Below are positions 12,130 to 23,442 of a stretch of 64,000 nt of DNA, piece by piece. The DNA is taken from assembly GCA_002007465.1 (NCBI GenBank), contig LNAC01000272.1:1322010-1386009 (forward strand). The letters run 5' to 3'. A program made the position numbers and the translations under genes. The notes under the pieces are model-generated. The model did no database searches, had not been told where the DNA came from, and was given only the letters and a program-made list of their open reading frames with translations. The stretch's first letter is position 1; every line of letters begins with the position of its first letter. Source of the stretch: Ailurus styani. Its lineage: Eukaryota > Chordata > Mammalia > Carnivora > Ailuridae.

Positions 12130-12910
12130 ATTTACAAATGTGAAAAAAAAAATTATGAGTACGAGTACAAATGTACTCTGTTAACAAATAGAGTAAAAGA
12201 AATGCTGTGTGGAAGTTTAGAAAAACACACGCTAAGGGGAAAAAAAAAACAAGGACCCCAAATCAAATTTACAAATCGTTCATACAATAGTAACAATGAG
12301 AACTATATATTATGACAAAAGATGAAGACTCAGCGGAAAGACCAGCAAAGAGTGTGATTAGGAAGCTGAAGAGAAGAAGTTGAAAAAATGGCCCAAAATA
12401 AATGGGAAAAAGTTCTGATTTTCTAATAAACTGGAGCAAGAAAGGATTTCAGAAAATGACGAAACTCTGTGTTGGGAATGCTGTAGGGAGGGGGATGGTG
12501 AGGAGGACACTTTGCTGTGCTTAGATGGGGAGTGTAAATGCTTTTGAGGACGAGGCCCATTTAATGGCACTTTTTAGCCTTAAAACATATGTATAGCCCT
12601 TGACCGTTAATTTCAGTTCTAGAGATTTATCCTCAGGAGATAATCTTTGATGTATATAAAGAATTATTAAAATGTAACGTATCATATTGCTAGTGTTAGC
12701 AAAAATTTGGCAAAATGTTGAAATTTAGCAAAAAATAGGAATTATAATAAGTAAATATGTTTTGCATAAAATGGGAAACTATGTATCTATTACAAGGGTG
12801 CCGTCTAAGAAGATTTAAAATATACCAAACATTTATAATAGATTGTTCAGTGAAAAGGCAGTTTATAAAACAGCACGTCCACTGTATTCCCAGTTTTCCT
12901 AAACAACATC
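12130..12910 (+). mobile_element. Old L1M fragment, 3' part
   Basis: A decayed LINE-1 reading rightwards. TTGGGAATGCTGTAGGGAGG through GGGGAGTGTAAATGCTTTTG matches the 3' end of ORF2. AGCCCTTGACCGTTAATTTC and TTTATCCTCAGGAGATAATC correspond to the conserved block preceding the ORF2 C-terminus. Adenine-rich patches at 12140 and 12240 and many stops show it is inactive. Confidence 0.7.
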
Positions 12911-12989
12911 TGACCTTCCCCATTCCCCAGGTGATGAGTGTTAATATCGCCGAGACTGGGATAAGCCCATTTTCTTTGCATCCCGATAG

Positions 12990-13330
12990 GATGCACTGGG
13001 AATACACACCCCTTCTGGGGTATCTGTACCCCAAGATGCATACCCTGAACCACCAGGAAACATCACATAACCCGCCAATGTGGGACAGCCTGAAGAATGA
13101 CTGGCCTTCTTCAAAAATGCCAAGGCCGCTGGCCTGGCCGCTGAGTCAGGAAAGCGAGTTGCTGTGAAGAGCTGTATTAGGACGATTGATGTTATCCGAA
13201 TATGGACTGGGGGCTGGATATTGATAGATACTGGTTTTGGTAACAGACAGGAAACAGACACAGAAATACACAGGGGGTAAGGGAGCCTCCAGCTTACTCG
13301 CAAATTGTTCAGAAAATAAACATCTGTCTA
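12990..13330 (+). mobile_element. Ancient repeat, L1M-like 3' sequence
   Basis: It belongs to the same family as the copy near 2.6 kb. CTGTATTAGGACGATTGATG, GAATATGGACTGGGGGCTGG, AAATACACAGGGGGTAAGGG and GCAAATTGTTCAGAAAATAA appear in the order of an old mammalian repeat. It directly follows an L1M fragment and may be part of the same insertion. Confidence 0.5.
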
Positions 13331-13554
13331 ATCAGAAGTATGTTGCTAAAATCAATATTTTGACATTCACCATCACATTGATTATATTTAACGTTATAAC
13401 AGCAATTCTGTCTGGACACCTGTCTCCGTGTGCATGGAGACAGAAGGGGGCTCCTCGCACTGTTGTTGAGACTTTTCTGCGAGTTCGAATGACATCAGGA
13501 TTACAAGTGACAAGAGGTACATTCAAGACTAGAATGTTATTCCCCAAGACATCA

Positions 13555-13655
13555 ATAATATTTGTTTCTTTGGTGGTGGGATCATGCTTGATTTTTATTT
13601 CCATCTTTCTGCAGACAAGTTGTTTTCTAAAATTGTCCTCCGCAAGCATCTATAA
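13555..13655 (+). mobile_element. Old L1M 3' end (weak)
   Basis: TGGTGGTGGGATCATGCTTG followed by a T-rich block and TGTTTTCTAAAATTGTCCTC resembles the GGTGGTGGGAT...TTTCTAAA end of old L1 3' UTRs. The 154-codon plus-strand frame across this stretch is therefore not considered a gene. Confidence 0.45.
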
Positions 13656-15184
13656 CAGCGTAACTGGTTCATTGAGCGGTCTGAACTCAGCGGGGTCCTA
13701 GAACTGCCTTAAAAAGGCAAAAATTCCAGCTGCAGCTGTGCATTCCTCTTGGGTCCTTGATGTCATCTCAGAAAGATCTAAAACTTCCCAGTCACCTGTA
13801 AATGTTAAAAAACTCTGGCCCAGATTAAAACGCCTATCCCCCTCTCTACCTGAAAGCTCATCCTCTTGTCCTTAACACTGGCCTTCGCCTGAAGGAGGTG
13901 GGGCTGGGAGGGGGCATCTCTGTGCCTCGCCCCCCACTCCTGCCCCCTCGTCTTCTGGTCTCCAGGGTCAGGACAGGACAGAAAGCAGGAGGAAAGGAGC
14001 ATCATGCTTTCTCTTACTTGGTCTGCTAAAATTCCCCAGTGGGCCGGGCCCCCTCACCCTGCTGGTAGCTGGAGCCTGAGGACTGCTCCTACCCCGAGTG
14101 TCCCTGTGTGAGCTCTTCAGGCGGCCTCGAAGGGGGCTTCCCCACCCTGGTTGCTGTCCTCAGCCTTGCACTGCTCTGGGCCCCTCACCCAGCAAGCTCT
14201 TCATCCCAGTACCTACTGAAGTCCCACAAAATAAAAATGTCCAACACGAACTCCGCATTCCCCTCCTCCCTGTAGCTCCTCAAGCCAGGTCCTCTTCCAA
14301 CATTTCCCACCTCAGTGCACGGTACCACCTTCCACCTAAGTCATTCCTCCCACATTCCCCCATCCCCCCCCCATTCCTTATACTCACCACAGTTTGTCTA
14401 GTCTGTTCCTGAGTATTTTCTCCAAACCAGTTAGTCTTTTCACCTTATTTTTGGATTAAGCAGTCAGCCCCTCCTGATTAGTCTCAGTGTCTTCAACATG
14501 GCGGCAACCTCCAACCTCCAGCTCTTCAGACGTGTCTTCTGATATATCCCTCCCCATCCCCTGACCCTCTTTCCATGGCCTGGTTGACTCTTCTGAAGCT
14601 TCTGGTCCTGTGGGTGCATGGCTTGGAGGGAGGTCGTCAGTGGCACAGGTTATACAGGTGGGATTCTGAGTTTGCGGGACGTCCTAAAGGAAGACGGGAA
14701 ACCATCCTGGCCCCACCCCAGTTAGGAAGGAAGGGATTTAGGAAGGAAGCTTGTTTAGGAAGGAAGGCTGTGTTTGCATACTGGCTGCTCAGAGGTCAGG
14801 CACCAGGGGTCATTCGAGGTGCCCTGGGAAAGCTCCCCATCTCCAAAGCCCTGTTCATATTTGCTCAGGCTTCTCTGTCCCTCGTCCCAAAGACAGTCCC
14901 ATCAGAGGTGTTTTTGAAGATGAAATGGAGATGCTTTTGTTCATTTGAGGTGGATCAAGTTTCGTGGGTTCTGAAGCTCATACTTGAAGGGATCCTCTTT
15001 GGGAAAACACACATCTACACATTCCCAGTGCAGAGCCCTAGGGGGTCCCTACAAGCTTATTGCCTTAGCTTCCTGTGAAATGGGCTCTTCTGGTCTAAGG
15101 CTGATGCTGGGGACAGTGACAGTGGAGTCATAGGGCCCCCGCTGTCGGCACGGTGCTGAGGTCCTTCCAGTCTGCAGCGGTGCT
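13656..15184. other. Gene-free stretch
   Basis: Unique GC-rich DNA. It contains a small imperfect tandem repeat at 14724-14770, three copies of TTAGGAAGGAAG(G/C). Nothing else was recognised. Confidence 0.4.
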
Positions 15185-15320
15185 GGGACCGTGAACTCTG
15201 GAGTCTGGCAGCCTTGGGGTCTGGTCCGGGCTCCGTATCTTACTAGCTGTGTCACCTGTGGAGGGTCATTTCAACTCTCTGCACCCCAGGTTTCTCTTCT
15301 GAAATAAAGCAGGGCCGCTC
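15185..15320 (+). mobile_element. MIR SINE relic
   Basis: Forward MIR order: GAACTCTGGAGTCTGGCAGC, TCCGTATCTTACTAGCTGTG, GTCACCTGTGGAGGGTCATT, CAACTCTCTGCACCCCAGGT and CTTCTGAAATAAAGCAGG. Confidence 0.75.
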
Positions 15321-15660
15321 TCCTGAAAGGCTCCCTGTCTTCCCTTCCAGAAACGCAGCCTTAGAACTGAATTCAAATGACTCTCGCCCTTTTTGTGCCA
15401 GCGAGGACAAATTCAAGTGCTTGAAGCGGTGGTAAAAAAAATCTGTGACTTCACTCTCCACTTCATAAAGCTTTGCATCACCCCGTCCCACTTGGGAAAA
15501 GAGCACTTAATCAAGGGCTGCAAAATTCCTTTGCTTGTCTTGAGAGAGTTCTGTGGCGATGGCACCAGTGCCTCTGCCGCCAGGGTGAGGGACAGGGTGG
15601 GCAACACTTGGAGGGCTCTCTCTGGAGCCTCCCTGCTCTGCTGGGGGCCCAGCCAGACAG

Positions 15661-16016
15661 AAGGCCCATCTTGTCCCTTTGCGTGTGGATAATCAGTTCC
15701 CCAGAGCCATTTATTGAAGAGACTGTCTCTTCCCCATTGAGTGTGCTTGGTTCCTTTGTCACGTGTTAGTTGACCAGCTACGCAAGAGTTTATTTCTGGG
15801 CTCTCTAGGCTGTTCCAGTGACCTCGCGGTCTGTTTTTGTGCCAGTACCCGACTGTTTCAATGACTCTAGCTTTGTAATATAGTTGAAATCAGAAAGTGT
15901 GATGCCTCCAGCTTCATTCTTTCTTGAGATGCTTTGTCTATTTAGGATCTTTTGTGGTTTCGTAGGAGTTTTAGGATGGTTTCTTACATTTGTGTGAAAA
16001 ATGCCCTTGGGGTTTT
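15661..16016 (-). mobile_element. Old L1, inverted 5' segment, part 1 (left of the young L1)
   Basis: L1 ORF2 sequence read on the minus strand. Its frame, with stops, corresponds to about residues 820-940 of the young L1's ORF2, ending at the FNKW region at the left edge. The sequence is interrupted at 16016 by the young L1 and resumes at 22726 with no loss. This piece, its continuation (22712-23442) and the forward piece (23443-24790) are one insertion. Older than the L1 inside it, with many substitutions and stops. Confidence 0.85.
16003..16016. repeat. Target-site duplication of the young L1, left copy
   Basis: GCCCTTGGGGTTTT is repeated exactly at 22712-22725 on the other side of the L1. 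In L1 orientation it reads AAAACCCCAAGGGC, starting with the AAAA expected at an L1 endonuclease nick (TC|AAAA). Perfect identity indicates recent insertion. Confidence 0.93.
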
Positions 16017-16303
16017 TTTGTTTTTTTGTTTTTTTGTTTTTATTTTATTTTTATTCTTTGCCCAAGGGGTACAGGTCTGTGAATCATCAGGCTTACATCT
16101 TTCACAGCACTCACCAAAGCACAAACCCTCCACAATGTCCATAACCCATCCACCCTATCCCTACCCTCCCACCCCCCAGTAACCCTCAGTTTGTTTTGTG
16201 AGATCAGGAGTCTCTTATGGTTTGTGTCCTTCCCCATCCCATCTTGTTTCATTATTTTTCCCTCCCTACCCCCCACAACCCCCCACCCTGCCCCTCAAGT
16301 TCC

Positions 16304-19300
16304 TCATATCAGAGAGATCATATGATAATTGTCTTTCTCTGATTGACTTATTTCGCTCAGCATAATACCCTCCAGTTCCATCCATGTCGTTGCGAATGGC
16401 AAGATTTCGTTTCTTTTGATAGCTGCATAATATTCCATTGTATATATATACCACATCTTCTTTATCCATTCATCTGTTGATGGACATCTAGGTTCTTTCC
16501 ATAGTTTGGCTATTGTGGACATTGCTGCTATAAACATTCGGGTGCACGTGCCCCTGAGGAACACTACCTTTGTGTCTTTAGGATAAATACCCAGTAGTGC
16601 GATTGCTGGGTCGTAGGGTAGCTCCATTTTCAACTTTTTGAGGAATCTCCATACTGTTTTCCAGAGTGGCTGCACCAGTTTGCATTCCCACCAACAGTGT
16701 AGGAGGGTTCCCCTTTCTCCGCAACCTCGCCAACATCTGTCATTTCCTGACTTGTTGATTTTAGCCATTCTGACTGGTGTAAGGTGGTATCTCGCTGTGG
16801 TTTTAATTTGTATTTCTCTGATGCCGAGTGATGTTGAGCACTTTCTCATGTGTCTGTTGGCCATTTGGATGTCTTCTTTGGAGAAATGTCTGTTCATGTC
16901 TTCTGCCCATTTCTTGACTGGGTTATTTGTTTTATGGGTGTTGAGTTTGAGAAGCTCTTTATAGATTTTGGATACTAGCCCTTTATCTGATATGTCATTT
17001 GCAAATATCTTCTCCCATTCTGTCAGTTGTCTTTTGGTTTTGTTGACTGTTTCCTTTGCTGTGCAAAAGCTTTTAATCTTGATGAAGTCCCAATAGTTCA
17101 TTTTTGCCCTTGCTTCCCTTGCCTTTGGTGAGGTTCCTAGGAAGAAGTTGCTGCGGTTGAGGTCGAAGAGGTTGCTGCCTGTGTTCTCCTCGAGGATTTT
17201 GATGGATTCCTTTCTCACATTGAGGTCTTTTATCCATTTTGAGTCTATTTTTGTGTGTGGTGTCAGGAAATGATCCAGTTTCATTTTTCTGCATGTGGCT
17301 GACCAGTTTTCCCAACACCATTTGTTGAAGAGACTGTCTTTTTCCCACTGGACATTCTTTCCTGCTTTGTCGAAGATTAGTTGACCATAGAGTTGAGGGT
17401 CCATTTTTGGGTTCTCTATTCTGTTCCACTGGTCTATGTGTCTGTTTTTGTGCCAGTACCATACTGTCTTGATGATGACGGCTTTGTAATAGAGCTTGAA
17501 ATCTGGAATTGTGATGCCGCCAACTTTGCTTTTTTTTTTCAACATTCCTTTGGCTATTCGGGGTCTTTTCTGGTTCCATATAAATTTTAGGATTATTTGT
17601 TCCATTTCTTTGAAGTAAATTGCTGGTATTTTGATGGGGATTGCATTAAATGTGTAGATTGCTCTAGGTAGCATAGACATTTTCACAATATTTATTCTAC
17701 CCATCCATGAGCATGGAATGTTTTTCCACTTCTTTGTGTCTTCCTCAATTTCTTTCATGAGTACTTTATAGTTTTCTGAATACAGATTCTTTGCCTCTTT
17801 GGTTAGGTTTATTCCTAGGTATCTTATGGTTTTGGGTGCAATTGTAAATGGGATTGACTCTTTAATTTCTCTTTCTTCTGTTTTGTTGTTGGTATATAGA
17901 AATGCAACTGATTTCTGTGCATTGATTTTATATCCTGACACTTGACTGAATTCCTGTATGAGTGCTAGCAGTTTTGGAGTGGAGTCCTTTGGGTTTTCCA
18001 CATAAAGTATCATATCATCTGCAAAGAGTGAGAGTTTGACCTCTTCCTTGCCGATTTGGATGCCTTTTATTTCTTTTTGTTGTCTGATTGCTGAGGCTAG
18101 GACTTCTAGTACTATGTTGAATAGCAGTGGTGATAGTGGACAGCCTTGCCGTGTTCCTGACTTTAGGGGAAAAGCTCTCAGTTTTTCTCCATTGAGAATG
18201 ATATTCGCTGTGGGTTTTTCGTAGATGGCTTTGATGATATTGAGGTATGTACCCTCTATGCCTACACTATGAAGAGTTTTGATTAAGAAAGGGTGCTGTA
18301 CTTTGTCAAATGCTTTTTCAGCATCTATTGAGAGGATCATATGGTTCTTGTTCTTTCTTTTATTAATGTCTTGTATCACATTGATTGATTTGCGAATGTT
18401 AAACCAACCTTGCATCCCAGGAATAAATCCCACTTGGTCGTGGTGAATAATCCTTTTTATGTGCTGCTGGATCCTATTGGCTAGTATTTTGTTGAGGATT
18501 TTTGCATCCGTATTCATCAAAGATATTGGTCTGTAATTCTCCTTCTTGATGGGGTCTTTGCCTGGTTTGGGGATCAAGGTAATGCTGGCCTCATAAAAGG
18601 AGTTTGGAAGTTTTCCTTCCAATTCTATTTTTTGGAACAGTTTCAGGAGAATAGGTATTAATTCTTCTTTAAATGTTTGGTAGAATTCCCCTGGGAAGCC
18701 GTCTGGCCCTGGGCTCTTGTTCGTTGGGAGATTTTTGATGACTGCTTCAATCTCCTTACTGGTGATGGGTCTATTCAGGTCTTCAGTTTCTTCCTGGTTC
18801 AGTTTTGGTAGTTTATATTTCTCTAAGAATGCATCCATTTCTTCCAGATTGTCAAATTTGCTGGTGTAGAGTTGCTCATAATATGTTCTTAGAATTGTTT
18901 GTATTTCTTTGGTGTTGGTTGTGATCTCTCCTCTTTCATTCATGATTTTATTAATTTGAGTCCTTTCTCTTTTCTTTTGGATAAGTCTGGCCAGGGGTTT
19001 ATCAATCTTATTAATTCTTTCAAAGAACCAGCTCCTAGTTTCATTGATTTGTTCCACTGTTCTTTTGGTTTCTATTTCATTGATTTCTGCTCTGATCTTT
19101 ATGATTTCTCTTCTCCTGTTGGGTGTAGGCTTTCTTTGCTGTTCTTTCTCTAGCTTTTGTAGGTGTAGAGTTAGGTTGTGTACTTGAGACCTTTCTTGTT
19201 TCTTGAGAAAGGCTTGTATTGCTATATACTTTCCTCTTAGGACTGCTTTTGCTGTATCCCAAAGATTTTGAACAGTTGTGTTTTCATTTTCATTTGTTTC

Positions 19301-20119
19301 CATGAATTTTTTTAATTCTTCTTTAATTTCCTGGTTGACCCATTCATTCTTGAGTAGGGTGTTCTTCAGCCTCCATGTATTTGAGGTCTTTCCAACTTTC
19401 CTTTTGTGGTTGAGTTCTAGTTTCAGAGCATTATGGTCTGAAAATATGCAGGGAATGATCCCAATCTTTTGGTACCTGTTGAGACCTGATTTGTGACCCA
19501 GAATATGGTCTATTCTGGAGAATGTTCCATGTGCACTGGAGAAGAATGTGTATTCTGTTGTTTTGGGATGGAATGTTCTGAATATATCTGTGATGTCCAA
19601 CTGGTCCAGGGTGTCATTTAAAGCCTTTATTTCCTTGTTGATCTTTTGCTTTGATGATCTGTCCATTTCAGTAAGGGGGGTGTTCAAGTCCCCTACTAAT
19701 ATTGTATTCTTGTCAATGTGTTTCTTTGATTTTGTTATTAATTGGTTTATATAATTGGCTGCTCCCATGTTAGGGGCATAGATATTTATGATTGTTAGAT
19801 CTTCTTGTTGGACAGATCCTTTTAGTATGATATAGTGTCCTTCTTCATCTCTTATGATATTCTTTGCCTTAAAGTCTAGTTTATCTGATATAAGGATTGC
19901 CACTCCAGCTTTCTTTTGCTGTCCATTGGCATGGTAAATTGTTTTCCATCCCCTCACTTTAAATCTGGAGGTGTCTTTGCGTGTAAGATGAGTTTCTTGT
20001 AGACAGCATATCGATGGGTCTTGTTTTTTTATCCATTCTGATACCCTGTGTCTTTTAGTTGGGGCATTTAGTCCATTTACATTCAGAGTAACTATTGAGA
20101 GATATACATTTAGAGCCAT
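16304..20119 (-). CDS. ORF2: LINE-1 ORF2 protein: endonuclease and reverse transcriptase
   Basis: A 1271-residue protein that nicks target DNA and reverse-transcribes L1 RNA at the nick. The APE-type endonuclease spans about residues 1-235, with catalytic residues present: N13, E42, D144, N146, D204, D228 and H229 (SDH motif). The Z region follows, then the reverse transcriptase at about 500-770, with D599 in the first catalytic motif (SIDAEKAFD) and the FADD active site at 699-702. The C-terminal cysteine motif C1129-x3-C1133-x7-H1141-x4-C1146 is intact. Length is close to the roughly 1275 of the human protein and numbering runs one behind it. It starts 79 bp after ORF1, as expected for unconventional reinitiation-type translation. 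No disabling change is visible. Confidence 0.96.
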   Translation of the reverse strand: MALNVYLSIVTLNVNGLNAPTKRHRVSEWIKKQDPSICCLQETHLTRKDTSRFKVRGWKTIYHANGQQKKAGVAILISDKLDFKAKNIIRDEEGHYIILKGSVQQEDLTIINIYAPNMGAANYINQLITKSKKHIDKNTILVGDLNTPLTEMDRSSKQKINKEIKALNDTLDQLDITDIFRTFHPKTTEYTFFSSAHGTFSRIDHILGHKSGLNRYQKIGIIPCIFSDHNALKLELNHKRKVGKTSNTWRLKNTLLKNEWVNQEIKEELKKFMETNENENTTVQNLWDTAKAVLRGKYIAIQAFLKKQERSQVHNLTLHLQKLEKEQQRKPTPNRRREIIKIRAEINEIETKRTVEQINETRSWFFERINKIDKPLARLIQKKRERTQINKIMNERGEITTNTKEIQTILRTYYEQLYTSKFDNLEEMDAFLEKYKLPKLNQEETEDLNRPITSKEIEAVIKNLPTNKSPGPDGFPGEFYQTFKEELIPILLKLFQKIELEGKLPNSFYEASITLIPKPGKDPIKKENYRPISLMNTDAKILNKILANRIQQHIKRIIHHDQVGFIPGMQGWFNIRKSINVIQDINKRKNKNHMILSIDAEKAFDKVQHPFLIKTLHSVGIEGTYLNIIKAIYEKPTANIILNGEKLRAFPLKSGTRQGCPLSPLLFNIVLEVLASAIRQQKEIKGIQIGKEEVKLSLFADDMILYVENPKDSTPKLLALIQEFSQVSGYKINAQKSVAFLYTNNKTEEREIKESIPFTIAPKTIRYLGINLTKEAKNLYSENYKVLMKEIEEDTKKWKNIPCSWMGRINIVKMSMLPRAIYTFNAIPIKIPAIYFKEMEQIILKFIWNQKRPRIAKGMLKKKSKVGGITIPDFKLYYKAVIIKTVWYWHKNRHIDQWNRIENPKMDPQLYGQLIFDKAGKNVQWEKDSLFNKWCWENWSATCRKMKLDHFLTPHTKIDSKWIKDLNVRKESIKILEENTGSNLFDLNRSNFFLGTSPKAREARAKMNYWDFIKIKSFCTAKETVNKTKRQLTEWEKIFANDISDKGLVSKIYKELLKLNTHKTNNPVKKWAEDMNRHFSKEDIQMANRHMRKCSTSLGIREIQIKTTARYHLTPVRMAKINKSGNDRCWRGCGERGTLLHCWWECKLVQPLWKTVWRFLKKLKMELPYDPAIALLGIYPKDTKVVFLRGTCTRMFIAAMSTIAKLWKEPRCPSTDEWIKKMWYIYTMEYYAAIKRNEILPFATTWMELEGIMLSEISQSEKDNYHMISLI

Positions 20120-20198
20120 TGTATTGCCTGTAAGGTGACTGTTACTGTATATTGTGTTTCTTCCTTTCTGGTCTATGTTTCTTTTAGGGTCTCTTTGC

Positions 20199-21116
20199 TT
20201 AGAGGACCCCTTTCAATATTTCCTGTAGGGCTGGCTTGGTGTTTGCAAATTCCTTGAGTTTTTGTTTGTCCTGGAAGATTTTTATCTCTCCTTCTATTTT
20301 CAGTGAGAGCCTAGCTGGATATAGTATTCTTGGCTGCAGATTTTTCTCATTTAGTGCTCTGAATACATCATGCCAGCTCTTTCTGGCCTGCCAGGTCTCT
20401 GTGGATAGGTCTGCTGACAATCTAATATTTCTACCATTGTATGTTATAGACCTCTTGTCCCGAGCTGCTTTCAGGATTTTCTCTTTGTCACTAAGACTTG
20501 TAAGTTTTACTATTAGATGACGGGGTGTGGACCTATTTTTATTAATTTTGGGGGGGCTTCTCTGTGCCTCCTGGATTTTGATGCTTGTTCCCTTTGCCAG
20601 ATTAGGGAAATTCTGTATTAAGATCTGCTCCAATATACCTTCTGGCCCTCTCTCAATCTCGTCCTCTTCTGGGATCCCAATTATTCTAATATTGTTTCGT
20701 CTTATGGCATCACTTATCTCTCGAATTCTCTCCTCATGGTCCAGTAGTTGTTTGTCTCTCTTTTCATCCTCTTCTTTTTTCTCTGACATTTTGTCTTCTA
20801 AATCACTAATTCTATCTTCTGCTTCATTTATCCTAGCAGTAAGAGCCTCCATTTTCAATTGCACCTCATTAATAGCTTTTTTGATTTCAGCTTGGTTAGA
20901 TTTTAGTTCTTTTATTTCTCCAGAAAGGTCTTTTATTTCTTTAGAGACAGCTTCTCTATTTTCTTCCATTTTTTTTTCAAGCCCAGCCAGCACCTTAAGA
21001 ATCGTCATTCTGAACTCTGGTTCTGTCATATTACTAATGTCCGCATTGATTAGGTCCCTAGCCGTCATTACTGGCTCTTGTTCTTTTTTTTGTGTTGATT
21101 TTTTCCGCCTTGTCAT
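20199..21116 (-). CDS. ORF1: LINE-1 ORF1 protein: RNA-binding chaperone
   Basis: A 305-residue protein that trimerises, coats L1 RNA and acts as a nucleic-acid chaperone in the L1 ribonucleoprotein. It has a short basic N-terminus (RRKKSTQKK), a long heptad-rich coiled coil at about residues 40-135, an RRM-like domain at about 140-225 (containing RIIGIPEE and [10 protein letters not shown]), and a C-terminal domain at about 226-300 with [21 protein letters not shown] and a terminal [13 protein letters not shown] segment. The conserved arginine/tyrosine RNA-contact motifs are retained. It is shorter than the human protein, mainly in the N-terminal part, as in other carnivore L1s. The start was chosen at the first ATG after a stop-rich 5' UTR. 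Confidence 0.95.
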   Translation of the reverse strand: MTRRKKSTQKKEQEPVMTARDLINADISNMTEPEFRMTILKVLAGLEKKMEENREAVSKEIKDLSGEIKELKSNQAEIKKAINEVQLKMEALTARINEAEDRISDLEDKMSEKKEEDEKRDKQLLDHEERIREISDAIRRNNIRIIGIPEEDEIERGPEGILEQILIQNFPNLAKGTSIKIQEAQRSPPKINKNRSTPRHLIVKLTSLSDKEKILKAARDKRSITYNGRNIRLSADLSTETWQARKSWHDVFRALNEKNLQPRILYPARLSLKIEGEIKIFQDKQKLKEFANTKPALQEILKGVL

Positions 21117-22711
21117 TTTATGCAGATAGGAATAGATGGATGAGAGAACTAAATACTAAGGGGTAGCGATGACCCCAGAGAAATATACACTAACCTACTC
21201 AGAAGAGACCTGGAACTGGGGAGAAAAGTAAGAGGGGAAAAAAAAAACAAAACCAAAAACAGACAAAGAAACAAAAAAACCCAAAACACAAAATCATGCA
21301 AAAACAAAACAAACAAAAATGAATAAAACAAAATCCTATATCTATATGATCTATTTCTGTTTCTATATCTATGTCTGTCTATGAATCTATCTCTATATCT
21401 ATCTCTATCTATCTATATCCATTAGATTGGTGAATTGAACAGACCCTATAAGTATCCAAAAAAATAAGGTTCAAAACAATGAAGGGATAAAATATGATTA
21501 TAACAATGAAAATTTTAAAAAAAGAGAATAAAAAGTGTTGATACGATATAAGAGTTAAGAACGTTAAAATAGGAAAAGGGAAAAATTTTAAAAGAAAAAA
21601 GTAAGAAAAAATTTCAAAGAGAAAAAAAAAATCAATGAACTTTGAACGACTGAAGAATCATGGGGAAAAAGCATGAATTGAATCCGTTGCTTTTCCGTAT
21701 TTGTGAAGTTCCGCAATGTTCAGCAATCTTGAACTTGACTTTTTTTTTGATTGGATGGATTTTTTTTTCCCCTTGGTCTTCTGGGGGAGGGGCCTGTTGC
21801 TGTGATTCTCAAGTGTCTCTGCCCGAGGCGGATTCCCGCTGCCCTCGCCAGGGGTCAGACTAAGTAATCAGCTCGGGTTCGCTCTCGGGAGCTTTTGTTC
21901 CCTGAACGCTTTCCATACCTCGTTGGAGGACGGGACTGAAAATGGCGGCTCCCAGTCTCCGACCCGGAGGAGCCGCGAGCCTGGGGCCTCAGCCCTCAGC
22001 CCGCCTCAGAGAAAAGCAGTCCCTCCCGTCTCCTGGTCTCCGGCCGCGCTCCGAGCTCACCCGGCCTGTGACTGAGTGTCTCTATCTCTGGCGCGGCCCC
22101 GCTTAGAATCTCCAAACCCGGCAGATCCTGCAGCCACTCCCACACTGCTGCTCCCGGAGGAGGAAGGTGAGTCTCTCCGGGTCTGCTGCCCGTGGGGTCC
22201 CCGCTCACAGATCAGTGGCCCGGCTGAGCTTCAGATCACAGCCCAAGGTAACCCCGAGCTGAGAGACACCTCAGCTCAGCTCCGTCTCTCCCGCCAGCTT
22301 CTCTCTGAGACCTGGGAGCTCGGTCGCGCTCAGACACCCCTGGTCTTTTTGTGTCCCCATGGGTCCTGAGACCACACTGTCCCTGCAGGGGCTTCACCCC
22401 CCGCTTGGCCTCTGGGGCGACGTCCCTCAGTGGAGCCGACTTCTAACAGTCCCGAGTCCGTGCTCCCTTGCCGGGAGCCGGCCCCTCCCCCCGGGTCTAT
22501 CTTCCCGTCGCCTCAGATTCACTTCTCCGCACGTCCTACCTTCCAGAAGGTGGTCGATTTTCTGTTCCTAGAATTGCTGCTCCTCTTCTCTTCGATCTCA
22601 GGTAGAATTTGTAGGTCTTCAGAATAGTCTGATAGCTCTCTGGGTGAATTCCTGGGACCTGATGATAATCGGTCTCCTCCTCCTCCGCCATCTTGCCCCC
22701 CCCCCCCCCCC
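21117..22711 (-). promoter_or_regulatory. LINE-1 5' UTR and internal promoter
   Basis: About 1.6 kb. The distal (5') part, about 21780-22695, is CpG-rich. The part nearest ORF1 is AT-rich with adenine runs and a TATC/TCTATA microsatellite (about 21345-21420). In sense orientation the element begins with 16 G residues followed by CAAGATGGCGG, so a YY1-type site (GCCATCTTG on the plus strand, 22687-22695) sits at the transcription start, as in human L1. CpG density suggests methylation-based silencing. Confidence 0.85.
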
Positions 22712-22725
22712 GCCCTTGGGGTTTT
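22712..22725. repeat. Target-site duplication of the young L1, right copy
   Basis: GCCCTTGGGGTTTT, identical to 16003-16016. Removing the L1 and one copy restores a continuous older L1 sequence. Confidence 0.93.
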
Positions 22726-23442
22726 GATAAAGATTGTGTTGAACCTGTGGATGGGTTTGAGTCGTGTGGCTATCTTAACAACATTAACTCTTCTAATCCA
22801 TGTGCCCTGGATGTCTTTCCATTTATTTGTGTCCTCTTCAATTTCTTTCAACAGTGTCTTACAGAGTTCAGTGTAAAGATCTATTACTTCTTGGTTAAAT
22901 TTATTCCTAAATATTTTATTGGTTTTGATGCTATTGTAAATGAGATGGTTTTCTTTCTTTTTCAGGTGGTTCATTGTTAGTGTAGAGAAACACAACTGAT
23001 TCTTGTGTGTTGATTCTGTATCCTGAAGCTTTACTGAATTTATTAGTTCTAACAGTTTAGTATTTTCTTCATGTAAGATCATGTCTTCAACAGACAGACA
23101 ATTTTCCTTCTTCCTTTCTGATTTAGATGCCTTTTATTTCTTTTTCTCGCTTATATTGCCCTGGCTAGGACTTGCAGTACTATGTTGAATAGGAGTGGTG
23201 AGAGTGGACATCCTTGTCCTGTTCCTGATCTTAGTGAGAGAGCTTTCAACCCGTCACCACTGAGTGTGATGTTAGCTGTGAGCTTGCCATATATGGCCTT
23301 TAATATGTTGAGATGAGTTCCTTCTCTACCGACTTTGTTGAGAGTTTTTATCATGAAAGGATGTTGAATTTTGTCAAATGCTATTTCTGCTTTGATTGAG
23401 ATGATCATATGATTTTTATCTTTCATTCTATTAATGTGGTAT
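22712..23442 (-). mobile_element. Old L1, inverted 5' segment, part 2 (right of the young L1)
   Basis: Continuation of the older L1 ORF2 on the minus strand, corresponding to about residues 583-815 of the young ORF2, including part of the reverse transcriptase (an AFDK-type motif region, and [17 protein letters not shown]). The FADD region is degraded by stops. The 5' truncation point of the old element lies at the right edge, where orientation flips. Confidence 0.88.

Larger units (their letters stand above)
16017..22711 (-). mobile_element. Full-length LINE-1, both ORFs intact
   Basis: About 6.7 kb, complete in L1 order on the minus strand: 5' UTR (22711-21117), ORF1 (21116-20199), 79-bp spacer, ORF2 (20119-16304), 3' UTR (16303-about 16057) and an A-rich tail (about 16056-16017). 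It has a perfect 14-bp target duplication, no internal stop or frameshift and all catalytic residues of ORF2. The 3' UTR carries the usual G-rich polypurine tract on its sense strand (C runs at 16259-16296 on the plus strand). The tail contains AATAAA-type signals and three AAAAAAAC units. It resembles carnivore L1 subfamilies and could be retrotransposition-competent, judged by sequence only. Confidence 0.95.

Noticed and set aside
13237..13701. 154-codon plus-strand frame with hydrophobic segments
   Set aside because: Covers ancient repeat sequence (L1M-like). The apparent membrane segments come from T-rich repeat DNA.
17073..17579. 168-codon frame inside L1 ORF2, another frame
   Set aside because: Shadow of the intact ORF2 in a shifted frame.
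20527..21129. 200-codon plus-strand serine-rich frame
   Set aside because: Antisense shadow of L1 ORF1.
22519..23082. 187-codon minus-strand frame with L1 RT-like part
   Set aside because: A chimera across the junction between the old L1 and the 5' UTR of the young L1; not a gene.
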